64,000 nt of DNA from Paenibacillus radicibacter (lineage in GTDB: Bacteria > Bacillota > Bacilli > Paenibacillales > NBRC-103111): the NCBI RefSeq assembly GCF_024721995.1, contig NZ_JANQBC010000015.1, positions 62,001 through 126,000 of the forward strand, in the 5' to 3' direction. Made by a program: the position numbers and the translations under genes. The notes under the pieces were generated by a model. It searched no databases. It was given only the letters and a program-made list of their open reading frames with translations, and was not told the origin of the DNA. Below, piece by piece: positions 17,056 to 26,121 of the stretch (positions are counted from its first letter, which is position 1; each line of letters starts with the position of its first letter).

Positions 17056-17880
17056 TTATTGAATGGTAACATAACTGGATGAAGTTGATTTGATAAATCG
17101 TCCCTTTCCTTTGGGGATACAAAGTGGAGTACCGAATAAGGGATCTTGACTAATCATGGCTTCCATACCGAAAATTTCTTGTACCATTTGAGTAGTTACA
17201 ATTTCTTCGGGAGCACCTTGCAAGGCAACGGTCTTATTGTGAATGGCAACTAAATGATCAGCATAACGACATGCTAAATTTAGATCATGCAGGACCATCA
17301 CGATTGTACGCTGCTTCGTTCTGTTCAAATCGAATAGGAAGTCTAGAAGTTCAATTTGATGGGTCATATCTAAGTAGGTTGTTGGCTCATCTAAAAGCAA
17401 GATAGGTGTCTCTTGCGCTAATGTCATGGCGATCCAAGCTCGTTGCCGCTGTCCGCCAGATAACGCATCAAGCTGCTTATCCTTCAGTGTTAGCAGCTGC
17501 GTTGCTGCAAGAGCTTGCTCAACTAACCGTTCATCTTCTTCTGACCATTGTTGATACCAACGTTGATGCGGATAACGTCCTTGTTTCACTAATTGCTCGA
17601 CAGTTATCCCTTCAGGAGCTACGGGTCCTTGTGGCAGAATAGCTAAGTGCTTTGCAATTTCTTTGGAAGGAATGTTGTGCAGCTCTTTATTATCCAGCAA
17701 GACATGACCTGAAGCAGGCTTTAAGAGGCGCGCCATGGAGCGTAATAAGGTAGACTTACCACTTCCGTTGGCACCCACAAGCACCGTTATCTGTTGAAGA
17801 GGGACCGAGAAGCTTAAATTGTGAATGATAGGCTGTTCGCCATAATGAAGCGTTAATTCACGTGTTTGTAATCCATTCAT
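17056..17880 (-). CDS. Ferric-siderophore/citrate ABC transporter, ATP-binding protein
   Basis: This 274-residue ATPase is of the FecE/FhuC type. Walker A is GANGSGKST, the signature LSGGQRQRAWIAM, Walker B ILLLDEPTTYLDMTHQIELL (the Tyr-Leu-Asp-Met-Thr-His form is typical of iron-chelate importers), and the switch His is in VLHDLNLACRYADH. It would power uptake through the two permeases encoded just upstream. The third-codon ATG at 17880 has better spacing from AGGAG than the first ATG at 17886. It is the last gene of the Fur-box operon. Confidence 0.9.
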   Translation of the reverse strand: MNGLQTRELTLHYGEQPIIHNLSFSVPLQQITVLVGANGSGKSTLLRSMARLLKPASGHVLLDNKELHNIPSKEIAKHLAILPQGPVAPEGITVEQLVKQGRYPHQRWYQQWSEEDERLVEQALAATQLLTLKDKQLDALSGGQRQRAWIAMTLAQETPILLLDEPTTYLDMTHQIELLDFLFDLNRTKQRTIVMVLHDLNLACRYADHLVAIHNKTVALQGAPEEIVTTQMVQEIFGMEAMISQDPLFGTPLCIPKGKGRFIKSTSSSYVTIQ

Positions 17881-17891
17881 GATCATCTCTC

Positions 17892-18926
17892 CTAACGATT
17901 TCTTTTGTGGAATAGTAAATAGATAAAGAATGGTGCGCCAACGGCGGCAGTAAATACACCAGCAGGTATATCTAGAGGCAAGAACATCGTTCGTGCGATG
18001 AGGTCGGCAACTAATACCAAGATGGCTCCAATGAGAGCCGTAATCGGGATAAGCTGAGTAAACTTACTCGAGGTGAGACGCTTTGCAATATGAGGTGCCA
18101 TGAGTCCAACAAATTCAATTCCCCCTGCATAAGCAGCTGCGGTTCCTGCAAGGATGACACTGCACAGTAAGAACAGGAATCGTTGGAGCTGCAAAGGAAT
18201 ACCTGCGCTGATAGCCGGATCGTCCCCAAGCTCTGTCACACCCATGCTTCTTCCCCAAATAAGTAGAATAGGTAAAGGGATAAGCAACCACAGCACCATA
18301 GAAGAGACATCATTGGAATTGGCAGCATAGAGGCTTCCCGTTAGCCAGATATAAGCTTTGGTTGTTACAACGGTATTGCTGAACACAAGCATAAATGTAA
18401 TTCCAGCTTTTAAGATCGCGGATATTCCAATTCCAATTAAAACTAACCTTACGGGCGTTACGCCTTTATTCCACGAAATACTGTAAATAAGCATTGCCGT
18501 ACATAATCCGCCAGCAATTGCAGCAAGTGGCAGGAACTGCATACTCACGACGCCTGTTCCCAAAGTAATGAAAGTAACGGCACCGAATGAAGCACCGCTC
18601 GTAATACCGATAATATCAGGTGAAGCGAGGGGGTTTCTGACAATGCTTTGTAGAATAAGACCCGATACGCCTAGACTAGCACCAACAAGAATAGCGACGA
18701 GCACACGAGGTAAACGTAAAGATTCAACGACAAAAGCATGTTTATTGATTTGCCCGGTTAATTGCAGAAAGACGTCAGTTACTGGAATCCATCTACTTCC
18801 TGCAGATAGGCTTAATAAGATTAATAGGAGTACGACTAAACATAAGGACAATAACATCAGTAACCATTTGCCCGAAAGTTGAAAAGAAATTCTGCCCTGC
18901 AATAATCGGATTGTCCATGTCCTCAC
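17892..18926 (-). CDS. Iron-chelate ABC transporter permease (FecD-like)
   Basis: This 344-residue FecCD-family permease has about nine to ten membrane helices. Family motifs are RLPRVLVAILVGASLGVSGLI, RNPLASPDIIGITSGASFGA, and the ATPase-contact loop near GGIEFVGLMAPHIAKRL, ending with DIPAGVFTAAVGAPFFIYLL. It forms a heterodimeric channel with the next gene's product. GTG 18926 overlaps the stop of the upstream permease (GTGA) and a GAGG-like site is weak, consistent with translational coupling. Confidence 0.9.
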   Translation of the reverse strand: MRTWTIRLLQGRISFQLSGKWLLMLLSLCLVVLLLILLSLSAGSRWIPVTDVFLQLTGQINKHAFVVESLRLPRVLVAILVGASLGVSGLILQSIVRNPLASPDIIGITSGASFGAVTFITLGTGVVSMQFLPLAAIAGGLCTAMLIYSISWNKGVTPVRLVLIGIGISAILKAGITFMLVFSNTVVTTKAYIWLTGSLYAANSNDVSSMVLWLLIPLPILLIWGRSMGVTELGDDPAISAGIPLQLQRFLFLLCSVILAGTAAAYAGGIEFVGLMAPHIAKRLTSSKFTQLIPITALIGAILVLVADLIARTMFLPLDIPAGVFTAAVGAPFFIYLLFHKRNR

Positions 18927-19927
18927 TGCTTAAATACCCCTTTCTTAGCTAAGTAAATAAAGAATGGCCCTCCAATTAGTGCTGTCATGACTCCGATTGG
19001 CACTTCTTGAGGAATGATGATAAATCGAGCTGAAATATCAGCTGCTAGTAGCAAACAAGAGCCAAGCAGGGCACCATATGGAATACTCCAACGGTAGTCA
19101 ATTCCAACAATACGTTTAGCGATATGAGGAACAATGAGTCCGATGAAACCAATGGAACCAACAATGGCTACCGAGCCACCAGCAAGCAAGATAATTAGTA
19201 GTCCCATGAGTAGCTTCAGCCTTCCGACGTTCTGCCCCAGACTCTTCGCTACATCATCACCAGAACTGAACACATTCATCGACTTTCCGAGTAATAGGCT
19301 AAGTAGTAGAGCAATGAGAAGAATCGGCAATACAGGGAGCAACATGCTCATATCTCGTCCTGCAATGGATCCGGCAATCCAGAATAATACGGTTTGAATC
19401 GTTTGCTCATCAATGACTAGCAATCCTTGGGTAAAGGAAATGAATAACGCAGATAATGCTGTTCCTGCCAAAATGATTTTGATAGGTGTAAGCCCATCTC
19501 TACCCACGCTACTAAGTAAAAATACAGCTACTCCGGCAACCGCCGCACCCGCAAAAGCAAACCACATATAGCTGGATAGTGACTGAATATCCAGCCAAGT
19601 TATCGCAACGATAATGAAGAAAATCGCACCTGCGTTTACGCCAATTAAGTCCGGAGCAGCTAGTGGATTTCTTGTTAACGCTTGAACGAGTACACCTGCA
19701 ACTGCTAAGGTCATACCGACAACTAAGGCGCTTAACGCTCGGGTCAATCTACTTGTTGCAATGACCAAGTGCTCCGTGTTGTCAGGATTGTAATTGGTTA
19801 GGACATTCCATGGTGCTCGAAATGAAATCGAAGTTTGCCCCATAGCTAAACTACAATAGATAAGCAGCATGACGGTGATCACAAGGCCGATCAATCCAAC
19901 AGCTTTCGAATAGGATGTCTGCAACAT
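18923..19927 (-). CDS. Iron-chelate ABC transporter permease (FecC-like)
   Basis: This 334-residue FecCD-family permease has TSRLTRALSALVVGMTLAVA, RNPLAAPDLIGVNAGA, GSIGFIGLIVPHIAKRIVG and EVPIGVMTALIGGPFFIYL. The start is ATG 19927 behind TTGAGGAT; an in-frame TTG at 19942 lies within that ribosome site. It is the first permease of the operon and is separated from the binding-protein gene by a hairpin that probably lowers its expression relative to the binding protein. Confidence 0.88.
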   Translation of the reverse strand: MLQTSYSKAVGLIGLVITVMLLIYCSLAMGQTSISFRAPWNVLTNYNPDNTEHLVIATSRLTRALSALVVGMTLAVAGVLVQALTRNPLAAPDLIGVNAGAIFFIIVAITWLDIQSLSSYMWFAFAGAAVAGVAVFLLSSVGRDGLTPIKIILAGTALSALFISFTQGLLVIDEQTIQTVLFWIAGSIAGRDMSMLLPVLPILLIALLLSLLLGKSMNVFSSGDDVAKSLGQNVGRLKLLMGLLIILLAGGSVAIVGSIGFIGLIVPHIAKRIVGIDYRWSIPYGALLGSCLLLAADISARFIIIPQEVPIGVMTALIGGPFFIYLAKKGVFKQ

Positions 19928-19950
19928 AACGAATATCCTCAACTTTCATG

Positions 19951-19977
19951 AAAAAAGGGGAAGCTAATAGTTCCCCC
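19951..19977 (-). terminator. Intra-operon hairpin after the binding-protein gene
   Basis: GGGGAA/TTCCCC with a 9-base loop, followed on the minus strand by six T. Its position between binding-protein and permease genes suggests a partial terminator. Confidence 0.65.
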
Positions 19978-19986
19978 TCATCTTGT

Positions 19987-20964
19987 CTACTTTGCAATTT
20001 TAAAATGAGCATATAGTTCATCAAGCATTAGATTAGCTGCCTTCAGACCGCCACCAAAGTTCCAAATGACTTCATCTACTCGTTTGATTTGATTATTTTT
20101 AACAGAGTCTAAATTTTTGAATAACGGATGAGCGGACCAATCCTTGTATGTCTTCATCACAGCTTCGTTATCTTCTAGCAGTAAGAAGGAAGCATCGGCA
20201 TTCATATTCGGGATACTTTCTTTATCTGTAAATTTGACAATATCTGCGTTCGGTTCAGCCTTTAGATTTTTCGGATCATTAAAGCCTAATTCATGAATGA
20301 TAGATCCAGCAAAAGCTTTGAGATAGACACGTGCATGATCTGCTCTGAAGTTGATGATGGATACGCTAAGTGGCCAGTTTGGTGTTTTGGACATTTTGGC
20401 ATTGAAGTCTGTCACACGAGCTTTCCAATCTGCAAGCAAGGTAGTTGCTTTCTGTTCTTCATCTAATACTTGACCGATCAGCGTGGTTGTTTCTTTGAAG
20501 TCTGATAAGTTTGTGCTCACTACTGTCGGAGCAATTTGTGAAAGCTGCGCATAAACTTTCTCGTGACGTACTTGTGTGGCAATAATTAAATCAGGCTTCA
20601 GTGCATCGATTTCTTCTAAGTTAGGTTGTGTTTCTTGTCCAACAATTTTCATATCTTTAAGGTCATTCTTGAGGTAATCGTAAACCGGTTGCTGTGCCCA
20701 AGATTCAACGGCACCAACAGGTTTCACGCCAAATTGTACGAGCGTATCCGTCGCACCTTGGAAGAGGGTAACAATCCGCTTTGGCTTCCCTTCGATTGTA
20801 GTCGTCCCTAGAGCATGTTTAATTTCTCTTTTGGAAGCTTTTTCTGTTTGTTTATCGGAAGGACTAGCCGTTCCCGATGCCTCCTGATTCGATTTGCCGC
20901 AACCCGCAAGAATCATTAGCACAGCTACAAGCATGAATCCCATAAGTAAAGATTTAGATTTCAT
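19987..20964 (-). CDS. Iron-chelate ABC transporter substrate-binding lipoprotein
   Basis: This 325-residue lipoprotein has a type II signal peptide with lipobox LAGC (Cys22) and a Ser/Thr-rich linker. The mature part is a class III (Peripla_BP_2) binding fold with KREIKHALGTTTIEGKPKRIV, PNLEEIDALKPDLIIA and the paired-lobe helix. It resembles B. subtilis YfmC-type ferric citrate binders, but xenosiderophore binding is equally possible. It is first in the operon, behind a SigA promoter and a Fur box. ATG 20964 follows AGGGGAGAGAG. Confidence 0.88.
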   Translation of the reverse strand: MKSKSLLMGFMLVAVLMILAGCGKSNQEASGTASPSDKQTEKASKREIKHALGTTTIEGKPKRIVTLFQGATDTLVQFGVKPVGAVESWAQQPVYDYLKNDLKDMKIVGQETQPNLEEIDALKPDLIIATQVRHEKVYAQLSQIAPTVVSTNLSDFKETTTLIGQVLDEEQKATTLLADWKARVTDFNAKMSKTPNWPLSVSIINFRADHARVYLKAFAGSIIHELGFNDPKNLKAEPNADIVKFTDKESIPNMNADASFLLLEDNEAVMKTYKDWSAHPLFKNLDSVKNNQIKRVDEVIWNFGGGLKAANLMLDELYAHFKIAK

Positions 20965-20983
20965 TGTTCTCTCTCCCCTAATT

Positions 20984-21002
20984 AAGAATGATATTCATTA
21001 TC
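20984..21002 (-). promoter_or_regulatory. Fur box
   Basis: The minus strand reads GATAATGAATATCATTCTT, matching 15 of 19 positions of the classical Fur consensus GATAATGATAATCATTATC. It lies just downstream of the -10 of the iron-uptake promoter, where repressor would block initiation. Confidence 0.8.
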
Positions 21003-21009
21003 AATTAGA

Positions 21010-21038
21010 ATATTAATATAATCAGATAATAATGACAA
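21010..21038 (-). promoter_or_regulatory. SigA-type promoter of the iron-uptake operon
   Basis: TTGTCA (21038-21033) and TAATAT (21015-21010) on the minus strand are 17 bases apart; initiation near 21003 would fall at the Fur box. The remaining sequence up to 21245 shows no gene. Confidence 0.65.
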
Positions 21039-21245
21039 TATAAATTTTATGAATATATCTAATTAGTTGTATATCGATCGAAATATATTGTAAATCAATA
21101 ATGAAATGGCCGCTGAGTACTACTGGGAATGATTTAATGGTAAGAGGTGACTAAAATAACGTTCATAAATATTATTGATGTGATGTAGTTAGTGAAGAGG
21201 AGGATAAACGTAACAAGATTAGACGAAGATGACCATGAGAATGAG

Positions 21246-21271
21246 AAAAAGCGACCTTGAGGGTCGCTTTT
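21246..21271. terminator. Terminator of the small coiled-coil gene
   Basis: AGCGACC/GGTCGCT around TTGA with T/A runs on both sides, placed downstream of the minus-strand gene. Confidence 0.75.
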
Positions 21272-21300
21272 GTGCTTGCGGAAACGGCTTATGTTTAGAT

Positions 21301-21588
21301 CTATTTATTCAAAAATTGTTTAAGCGAAGCTTTCTTTGCTACTAGCTGCTTGGAGAGATTAGTTTGTAGACGCGTATTGGTTTTGATCTCTTCATTCAAC
21401 TTACTGATTCGCGACATTTTGCTGCTTAAATCACTGTGCGATTGACTTAATTTCATATCTCTTTGTAATTGATTAATTTTGGATTGCGCTTTTTCTATCT
21501 TCGTCTTCGCATTCAAGCTTTTACTTTCTATATCAGCGATTTCTTTTTGTAACCGATCGGTATTGGCTTTGGTGAAATTAATGGACAT
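21301..21588 (-). CDS. Small coiled-coil protein of unknown function
   Basis: This 95-residue protein is almost entirely predicted helix with heptad-like spacing (DRLQKEIADIESKSLNAKT, KLNEEIKTNTRLQTNLSKQL). It is rich in Lys, Ser, Gln and Asn, has no Cys, no signal peptide and no membrane segment. I do not recognise a family; proteins of this look include small structural or phage-derived coiled coils. ATG 21588 is preceded by GGGGTG at acceptable distance, and a good terminator follows, which supports a real gene. Confidence 0.65.
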   Translation of the reverse strand: MSINFTKANTDRLQKEIADIESKSLNAKTKIEKAQSKINQLQRDMKLSQSHSDLSSKMSRISKLNEEIKTNTRLQTNLSKQLVAKKASLKQFLNK

Positions 21589-21762
21589 GCTGACACCCCA
21601 TATTTATTTAGTCTAGCTGAGAGATCATTTTACTATAAAAAGCTTGGTTAAGCGAGAAATGGAGGAAGGGTGTCATTTGTGTGATGGATCCTTTCTAGCA
21701 AATTCAGAAAAAGAATGAAGGTACTGCCTCCATTAGTTCCTTGTTAAGGATGAAAATAGTTC

Positions 21763-21813
21763 AAAAAAAACTCCCGCTATCCTCGCGGTCGCTAGTACCA
21801 CAAGGAGCGGGAG
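21763..21813 (-). terminator. Terminator of the HIBADH-family gene
   Basis: CTCCCGCT (21771-21778) pairs with AGCGGGAG (21806-21813); on the minus strand it is followed by T8. Confidence 0.8.
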
Positions 21814-21852
21814 CTCCATTCTCCAAATGTAATTTCATAAATAAATAAAAAT

Positions 21853-22746
21853 TTATTCTTTCTTCGCGATCTCCTGATTCATCCACTCTTCATAGCATTT
21901 CACAGCGGAACTTAAATCATCATCGCCATAGCCCTTAGCGAGTCCCATCTGGAACACGCTTGTTGCCGCGTGAAGTAGTGGAGTAGGGAGCTGGAACTGA
22001 CCTGTTAGCTCGCTAGCAAGCAGCAAGTCCTTCAGCATCAATTTCAAAGAGAACTGATTAGAGAAGTCGCGATTTACGATCTTCGCACCTTTAAGTTCTG
22101 CTTGTTTGGAGTTTGCTGAACCCGCATGAACGATCTGAAGGAATTGCTCTGGATCAAGTCCAGCTTTCGTCGCAATGGACAATCCTTCAGCAAGTCCAAT
22201 CAGATTAATCCCAACCATTGTGTTATGCGCAAGCTTCGCATTGGAACCGGAGCCAGATGGACCCATGTATAGGATCGTTTTGCCTAAGTCTGCGAACACA
22301 CTGTATACCGCATCGAATGCTTCGCGCTCGCCACCAACCATGAACGTTAGTGTCGCACTTTCAGCCGCCGGCTTACTGCCTGTTACAGGTGCATCAAGGA
22401 ACTTTACGCTTTTAGCTAGCAAGTCTTCATAGACGCGGCGGCTAGTCTTAGGTGCGACAGTCGAGGAATCAATGATCGTAAGTCCGCTACGAACACCTTG
22501 CATTACGCCATTTTCCCCATAAAATACATCTTCAAGCGCTGCATCATGACTGAGCATCGTTATCAGGATATCTACCTCAGAAGCAGCATCTGCTGGTGTG
22601 CCCACTGCTCTTGCGCCATGTCCTTCAAGCTCGGAAGCAATACTTGCTGTTCGATTATATACAATGACTTCATATCCCTTGGCAATCAAATTCAGTGCCA
22701 TCGGTTTACCCATGGTGCCAAGTCCAATAAATCCTATTTTTTTCAT
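21853..22746 (-). CDS. NAD(P)-dependent beta-hydroxyacid dehydrogenase (HIBADH family)
   Basis: This 297-residue protein belongs to the 3-hydroxyisobutyrate/tartronate semialdehyde reductase family. The N-terminal Rossmann motif is GFIGLGTMGKPMALNL, the substrate segment FLDAPVTGSKPAAESATL, and the catalytic Lys lies in GSGSNAKLAHNTMVG (Lys in the GxxGxGxxxKxxxN motif). NRT after the second strand would suit NADPH. The substrate is not determined; B. subtilis YkwC is a similar protein. ATG 22746 is behind GGGGGTG. It is divergent from pgi. Confidence 0.85.
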   Translation of the reverse strand: MKKIGFIGLGTMGKPMALNLIAKGYEVIVYNRTASIASELEGHGARAVGTPADAASEVDILITMLSHDAALEDVFYGENGVMQGVRSGLTIIDSSTVAPKTSRRVYEDLLAKSVKFLDAPVTGSKPAAESATLTFMVGGEREAFDAVYSVFADLGKTILYMGPSGSGSNAKLAHNTMVGINLIGLAEGLSIATKAGLDPEQFLQIVHAGSANSKQAELKGAKIVNRDFSNQFSLKLMLKDLLLASELTGQFQLPTPLLHAATSVFQMGLAKGYGDDDLSSAVKCYEEWMNQEIAKKE

Positions 22747-22764
22747 CGAAAACACCCCCAAGCT

Positions 22765-22792
22765 ATTGTATCACGAAAAAATAATTATTGAA
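22765..22792 (-). promoter_or_regulatory. Promoter of the HIBADH-family gene
   Basis: TTCAAT (22792-22787) and TACAAT (22770-22765) on the minus strand are 16 bases apart, just upstream of the ribosome site. Confidence 0.5.
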
Positions 22793-22824
22793 GATTGCAA
22801 GTAGTGCTACAATCTGATCTAAAC

Positions 22825-22853
22825 TTGCAAAAAATAGGCTAAATCAGTATGCT
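22825..22853 (+). promoter_or_regulatory. Promoter of pgi
   Basis: TTGCAA (22825-22830) and TATGCT (22848-22853) are 17 bases apart, about 45 bases before the pgi start. Confidence 0.55.
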
Positions 22854-22904
22854 TATAGGATATAAAATGCTTGATTTATCGAGCTAACAAAGGAGAGTAA
22901 CTGG

Positions 22905-24251
22905 ATGACAACATTGCGTTTTGACTACAGCCCTGCACTCGCTTTTCTTTCTCAACATGAAGTTGATTATTTAGCTGAGCCAGTACGTCTTGCTCATGAA
23001 CAATTACACAATGGAACAGGTGCTGGTTCTGACTACTTAGGTTGGATTGACTTGCCTGTAAATTACGATAAAGAGGAATTTGCTCGCATTCAGAAGGCGG
23101 CGGCTAAGATTCAATCCGACTCTGATGCACTTGTTGTAATTGGTATTGGTGGTTCTTACCTAGGCGCACGTGCGGCAATCGAAAGCTTGTCCCACAGCTT
23201 CTACAACTACTTGCCGAAGGAACAGCGTAAGACGCCGGAGATTTATTTTGTTGGTCAAAATATTTCTTCCACATACGTAACACACCTGCTTCAGCTTCTT
23301 GAAGGCAAGAATTTTTCGGTTAACGTGATCTCCAAGTCGGGTACAACGACAGAACCTGCAATCGCTTTCCGTATTTTCCGTGAAGCATTAGAGCGTAAGT
23401 ATGGTAAAGAAGAAGCTCGCAAGCGTATTTACGCAACGACGGATTCTTCCAAGGGTGCTCTTAAGCAGCTTGCAACAGCTGAAGGCTACGAATCTTTCGT
23501 TATTCCAGATGATGTAGGTGGTCGTTATTCCGTGCTTACAGCAGTTGGTTTGCTTCCAATTGCAACAGCAGGCATCAACATCGAAGAGATGATGAAGGGT
23601 GCAGCTGATGCACGTGAAGAATTCTCTAACCCTTCTTTAAGCGAGAACAAAGCGTACCAATACGCGGCAGTTCGTAACTCCCTTTACCGTAAAGGTAAGG
23701 CAATTGAGATTCTAGTTAACTACGAACCATCCCTACACTACGTATCCGAATGGTGGAAGCAATTGTTCGGTGAGAGTGAAGGTAAAGATAACAAAGGTAT
23801 TTATCCTGCAGCTGTAGATTTCTCCACAGATCTTCACTCGATGGGTCAGTTCGTACAAGAGGGTACTCGTAACTTGTTCGAGACGATCATCGTTGTGGAT
23901 AAAGCACAAGAGGAAATCGTTATCGGTGAAGATAGCGAGAACCTAGATGGACTTAACTTCTTGAGCGGCAAGACAATGGACTTCGTGAACAAGAAAGCAT
24001 TCCAAGGAACGATGCTTGCTCACACGGACGGTAACGTACCGAACTTAATCGTGACGATTCCAGAACTGACTCCTTACACATTCGGTTACTTGGTATACTT
24101 CTTCGAAAAAGCATGCGGCGTATCCGGCTACTTGATGGGTGTAAATCCATTCGATCAACCGGGTGTTGAAGCTTATAAGAAGAATATGTTTGCTCTACTT
24201 GGCAAGCCAGGATTCGAGAAAGAAAAGGCTGAACTCGAATCCAGATTATAG
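22905..24251 (+). CDS. pgi: Glucose-6-phosphate isomerase
   Basis: This 448-residue enzyme interconverts glucose-6-phosphate and fructose-6-phosphate in glycolysis. Motifs are [31 protein letters not shown] (sugar isomerase phosphate loop), [17 protein letters not shown], the catalytic Glu in [12 protein letters not shown] and [16 protein letters not shown] with the ring-opening Lys region. Length matches the short Bacillales form. ATG 22905 follows AAAGGAGAG. It is monocistronic with its own promoter and terminator. Confidence 0.96.
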   Translation: MTTLRFDYSPALAFLSQHEVDYLAEPVRLAHEQLHNGTGAGSDYLGWIDLPVNYDKEEFARIQKAAAKIQSDSDALVVIGIGGSYLGARAAIESLSHSFYNYLPKEQRKTPEIYFVGQNISSTYVTHLLQLLEGKNFSVNVISKSGTTTEPAIAFRIFREALERKYGKEEARKRIYATTDSSKGALKQLATAEGYESFVIPDDVGGRYSVLTAVGLLPIATAGINIEEMMKGAADAREEFSNPSLSENKAYQYAAVRNSLYRKGKAIEILVNYEPSLHYVSEWWKQLFGESEGKDNKGIYPAAVDFSTDLHSMGQFVQEGTRNLFETIIVVDKAQEEIVIGEDSENLDGLNFLSGKTMDFVNKKAFQGTMLAHTDGNVPNLIVTIPELTPYTFGYLVYFFEKACGVSGYLMGVNPFDQPGVEAYKKNMFALLGKPGFEKEKAELESRL

Positions 24252-24276
24252 GAAAATGGTATAAATAGTAATAACG

Positions 24277-24306
24277 ACAGCTCATTTCCTAGAAATGAGC
24301 TGTTTT
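24277..24306 (+). terminator. Terminator of pgi
   Basis: ACAGCTCATTTC pairs with GAAATGAGCTGT around a short loop, followed by TTTTATT. Confidence 0.85.
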
Positions 24307-24433
24307 ATTGCAAAAAATTTCAACAAAAATAAAAAATCAGATAAAACATCGTTGTAAAAGGAATGACACTTCTGTACAATAAAGTGCAACAGAATAAACG
24401 TGTTATCTGATCATAACATGGAAGAGGTCCGAC

Positions 24434-25072
24434 ATGATCGCACATTATAGAACGTTACAACAATTGGGGTCGGCAGAAATAATTATTAAGAAATCTCGAT
24501 TCATTGGATTTGCAACTCCTGTCACAACAGAGGAAGAAGCGATTCAATTTATTGAGCGCATTAAGAAAGAGCATTGGAATGCAACGCATAACTGTTCTGC
24601 TTATATGATCGGCGAGCGTGATGAGATTCAGAAGCAATCCGATGATGGAGAGCCGAGCGGTACAGCGGGTAAACCAATACTCGAAGTGATTAAGAACAAA
24701 GGTTTGAAGAATGTTGCAATCGTCGTTACCCGTTACTTTGGCGGAATTATGCTAGGTGCAGGGGGACTTATTCGGGCTTATACCGATGGGGCTGTTGTTG
24801 GAATTGAAGCAGCAGGCGTTATTGCACAAGTTTTGCATAGAGAAGTTAGTCTCACAATTGATTATACATGGCTTGGAAAAGTGGAGAATGAACTTCGTAA
24901 TCGCGAAATGCGAATGGGAGAGACACAGTTTACGGATCGTGTGATTGTAACGATCTACCCACTATCTGAAGAAGCGGATCGATTCCGAGATTGGTTAATC
25001 GATTTAACGCAAGGTCAGGGCGAAATTCACATGGGTGAAGAGCAGTATATGGTTCACCACGAGTTTACGTAA
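24434..25072 (+). CDS. YigZ/IMPACT family protein (YvyE-like)
   Basis: This 212-residue protein has the UPF0029/IMPACT N-terminal domain (KKSRFIGFATPV, HNCSAYMIG, DDGEPSGTAGKPILEVI, VTRYFGGIMLGAGGLIRAY) and a DUF1949 ferredoxin-like C-terminal domain. Homologues are YvyE of B. subtilis and YigZ of E. coli; a link to translation or stress has been proposed, but the function is not settled. ATG 24434 follows GAAGAGGTCC. The TetR gene follows after 48 bases. Confidence 0.88.
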   Translation: MIAHYRTLQQLGSAEIIIKKSRFIGFATPVTTEEEAIQFIERIKKEHWNATHNCSAYMIGERDEIQKQSDDGEPSGTAGKPILEVIKNKGLKNVAIVVTRYFGGIMLGAGGLIRAYTDGAVVGIEAAGVIAQVLHREVSLTIDYTWLGKVENELRNREMRMGETQFTDRVIVTIYPLSEEADRFRDWLIDLTQGQGEIHMGEEQYMVHHEFT

Positions 25073-25120
25073 ACAGAGGTTAGTTCCAAATAACGAGAGC
25101 ACTCAGCGGAGGGAAGTCCA

Positions 25121-25741
25121 ATGGCGAGAAAAGCAGTAGCACAAGAACTTAGTCGTGAACGAATATTATCGGGTGCAAAGGAATTGTTCGGCGCTTATGG
25201 CTATCGGACTTTAACTATGCGAAGCATTGCCAAGTCATTGGGGTACAGCCATGGCGCGCTTTATTATCATTTTACCGAAAAAGCGGAGCTGCTCTATGAG
25301 CTGATCTTACGTGACTTTAACGAAATGATCCTGCGTCAACGCAAAATGGTAACAGAGGCACCACATGTGAATATCGATATTCTGCGATCTGTGATGCTAG
25401 ATTTTATCCAGTTCGGACTTTCCCACCGCTATCATTATGAAGTGATCTTCATGATGAATGAAGAGGAATTGACATCCTATTCAAAAGCGGATCAAGCACG
25501 TTATCTGGAGCTATTCTCCGGCATAATTTGTGAAATTACGTGGGGGACAGAGTGTGTGAATTCACAGTTCACGCTACCATGGAACATCTTTATGAGCTTA
25601 CACGGCTATATCGCGTATCATATTTTTTATGGTCAGGCATTTGAGCAAGTTCAGGAACTCGCAGAAAATCATGTGAACTATTTATGTGGAATAGTTGAAA
25701 TGCATCAACAGCAAGCGCCTCCGCTTCAATTCACAAGTTAA
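25121..25741 (+). CDS. TetR/AcrR family transcriptional regulator
   Basis: This 206-residue regulator has the N-terminal TetR helix-turn-helix: RILSGAKELFGAYGYRTLTM and RSIAKSLGYSHGALYYHFTEK (residues about 12-58). The C-terminal domain (residues 70-200) would bind a ligand and dimerise; it includes an aromatic-rich HGYIAYHIFYGQAF. No transporter or enzyme sits divergent to it, so the target is not evident; autoregulation is likely. ATG 25121 lies behind GGAGGG. Confidence 0.9.
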   Translation: MARKAVAQELSRERILSGAKELFGAYGYRTLTMRSIAKSLGYSHGALYYHFTEKAELLYELILRDFNEMILRQRKMVTEAPHVNIDILRSVMLDFIQFGLSHRYHYEVIFMMNEEELTSYSKADQARYLELFSGIICEITWGTECVNSQFTLPWNIFMSLHGYIAYHIFYGQAFEQVQELAENHVNYLCGIVEMHQQQAPPLQFTS

Positions 25742-25769
25742 TTGTCAGAATATTCCTTCAAGTGTTAAT

Positions 25770-25800
25770 TTGTCATCTTTTTACGAATTCATGGTACAAT
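25770..25800 (+). promoter_or_regulatory. Possible promoter of the DUF1128 gene
   Basis: TTGTCA (25770-25775) and TACAAT (25795-25800) are 19 bases apart, longer than optimal, about 33 bases before the GTG start. Confidence 0.4.
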
Positions 25801-25833
25801 AGCAGCAGTTGGTAGTGAAAGGGTGGACGAGAA

Positions 25834-26055
25834 GTGGATTTGACGAATTGGTCAGAAGAAAATGCGGTGTTTATGTTTGAGGAAATCAAGCGTAAGCTGA
25901 GAATGGCGACAGGCGGCTCGATTAAAGGTAATTTTGACGAGAGTAAGTACGAAGACTTGAAGGACTTATACGATTTTGTTGCAAGTAAAGACTCTTTTTC
26001 AATCTCTGAGATTGATTCCATTACTTCGGAGCTAGGTAAGCTTCGTAAGGTATAG
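25834..26055 (+). CDS. DUF1128 family protein (YfkK-like)
   Basis: This 73-residue acidic helical protein matches the DUF1128 family of Bacillales (B. subtilis YfkK). Conserved stretches are EEIKRKLRMATGGSIK, KYEDLKDLYDFVASKDSFSI and the terminal SELGKLRKV. The function is unknown. The start is GTG 25834; AAGGGTGG about 12 bases upstream is a modest site. It ends before a strong terminator and repeat element copy 3. Confidence 0.85.
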   Translation: MDLTNWSEENAVFMFEEIKRKLRMATGGSIKGNFDESKYEDLKDLYDFVASKDSFSISEIDSITSELGKLRKV

Positions 26056-26070
26056 ACGGTTAAATAATGA

Positions 26071-26116
26071 AACATCCTGCCACGGAAGCAATTCCGGATA
26101 GCAGGATGTTTTTTTT
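26071..26116 (+). terminator. Terminator of the DUF1128 gene
   Basis: AACATCCTGC (26071-26080) pairs with GCAGGATGTT (26101-26110), with an inner GGAA/TTCC, followed by a run of T. Confidence 0.85.
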
Positions 26117-26121
26117 GTTAT

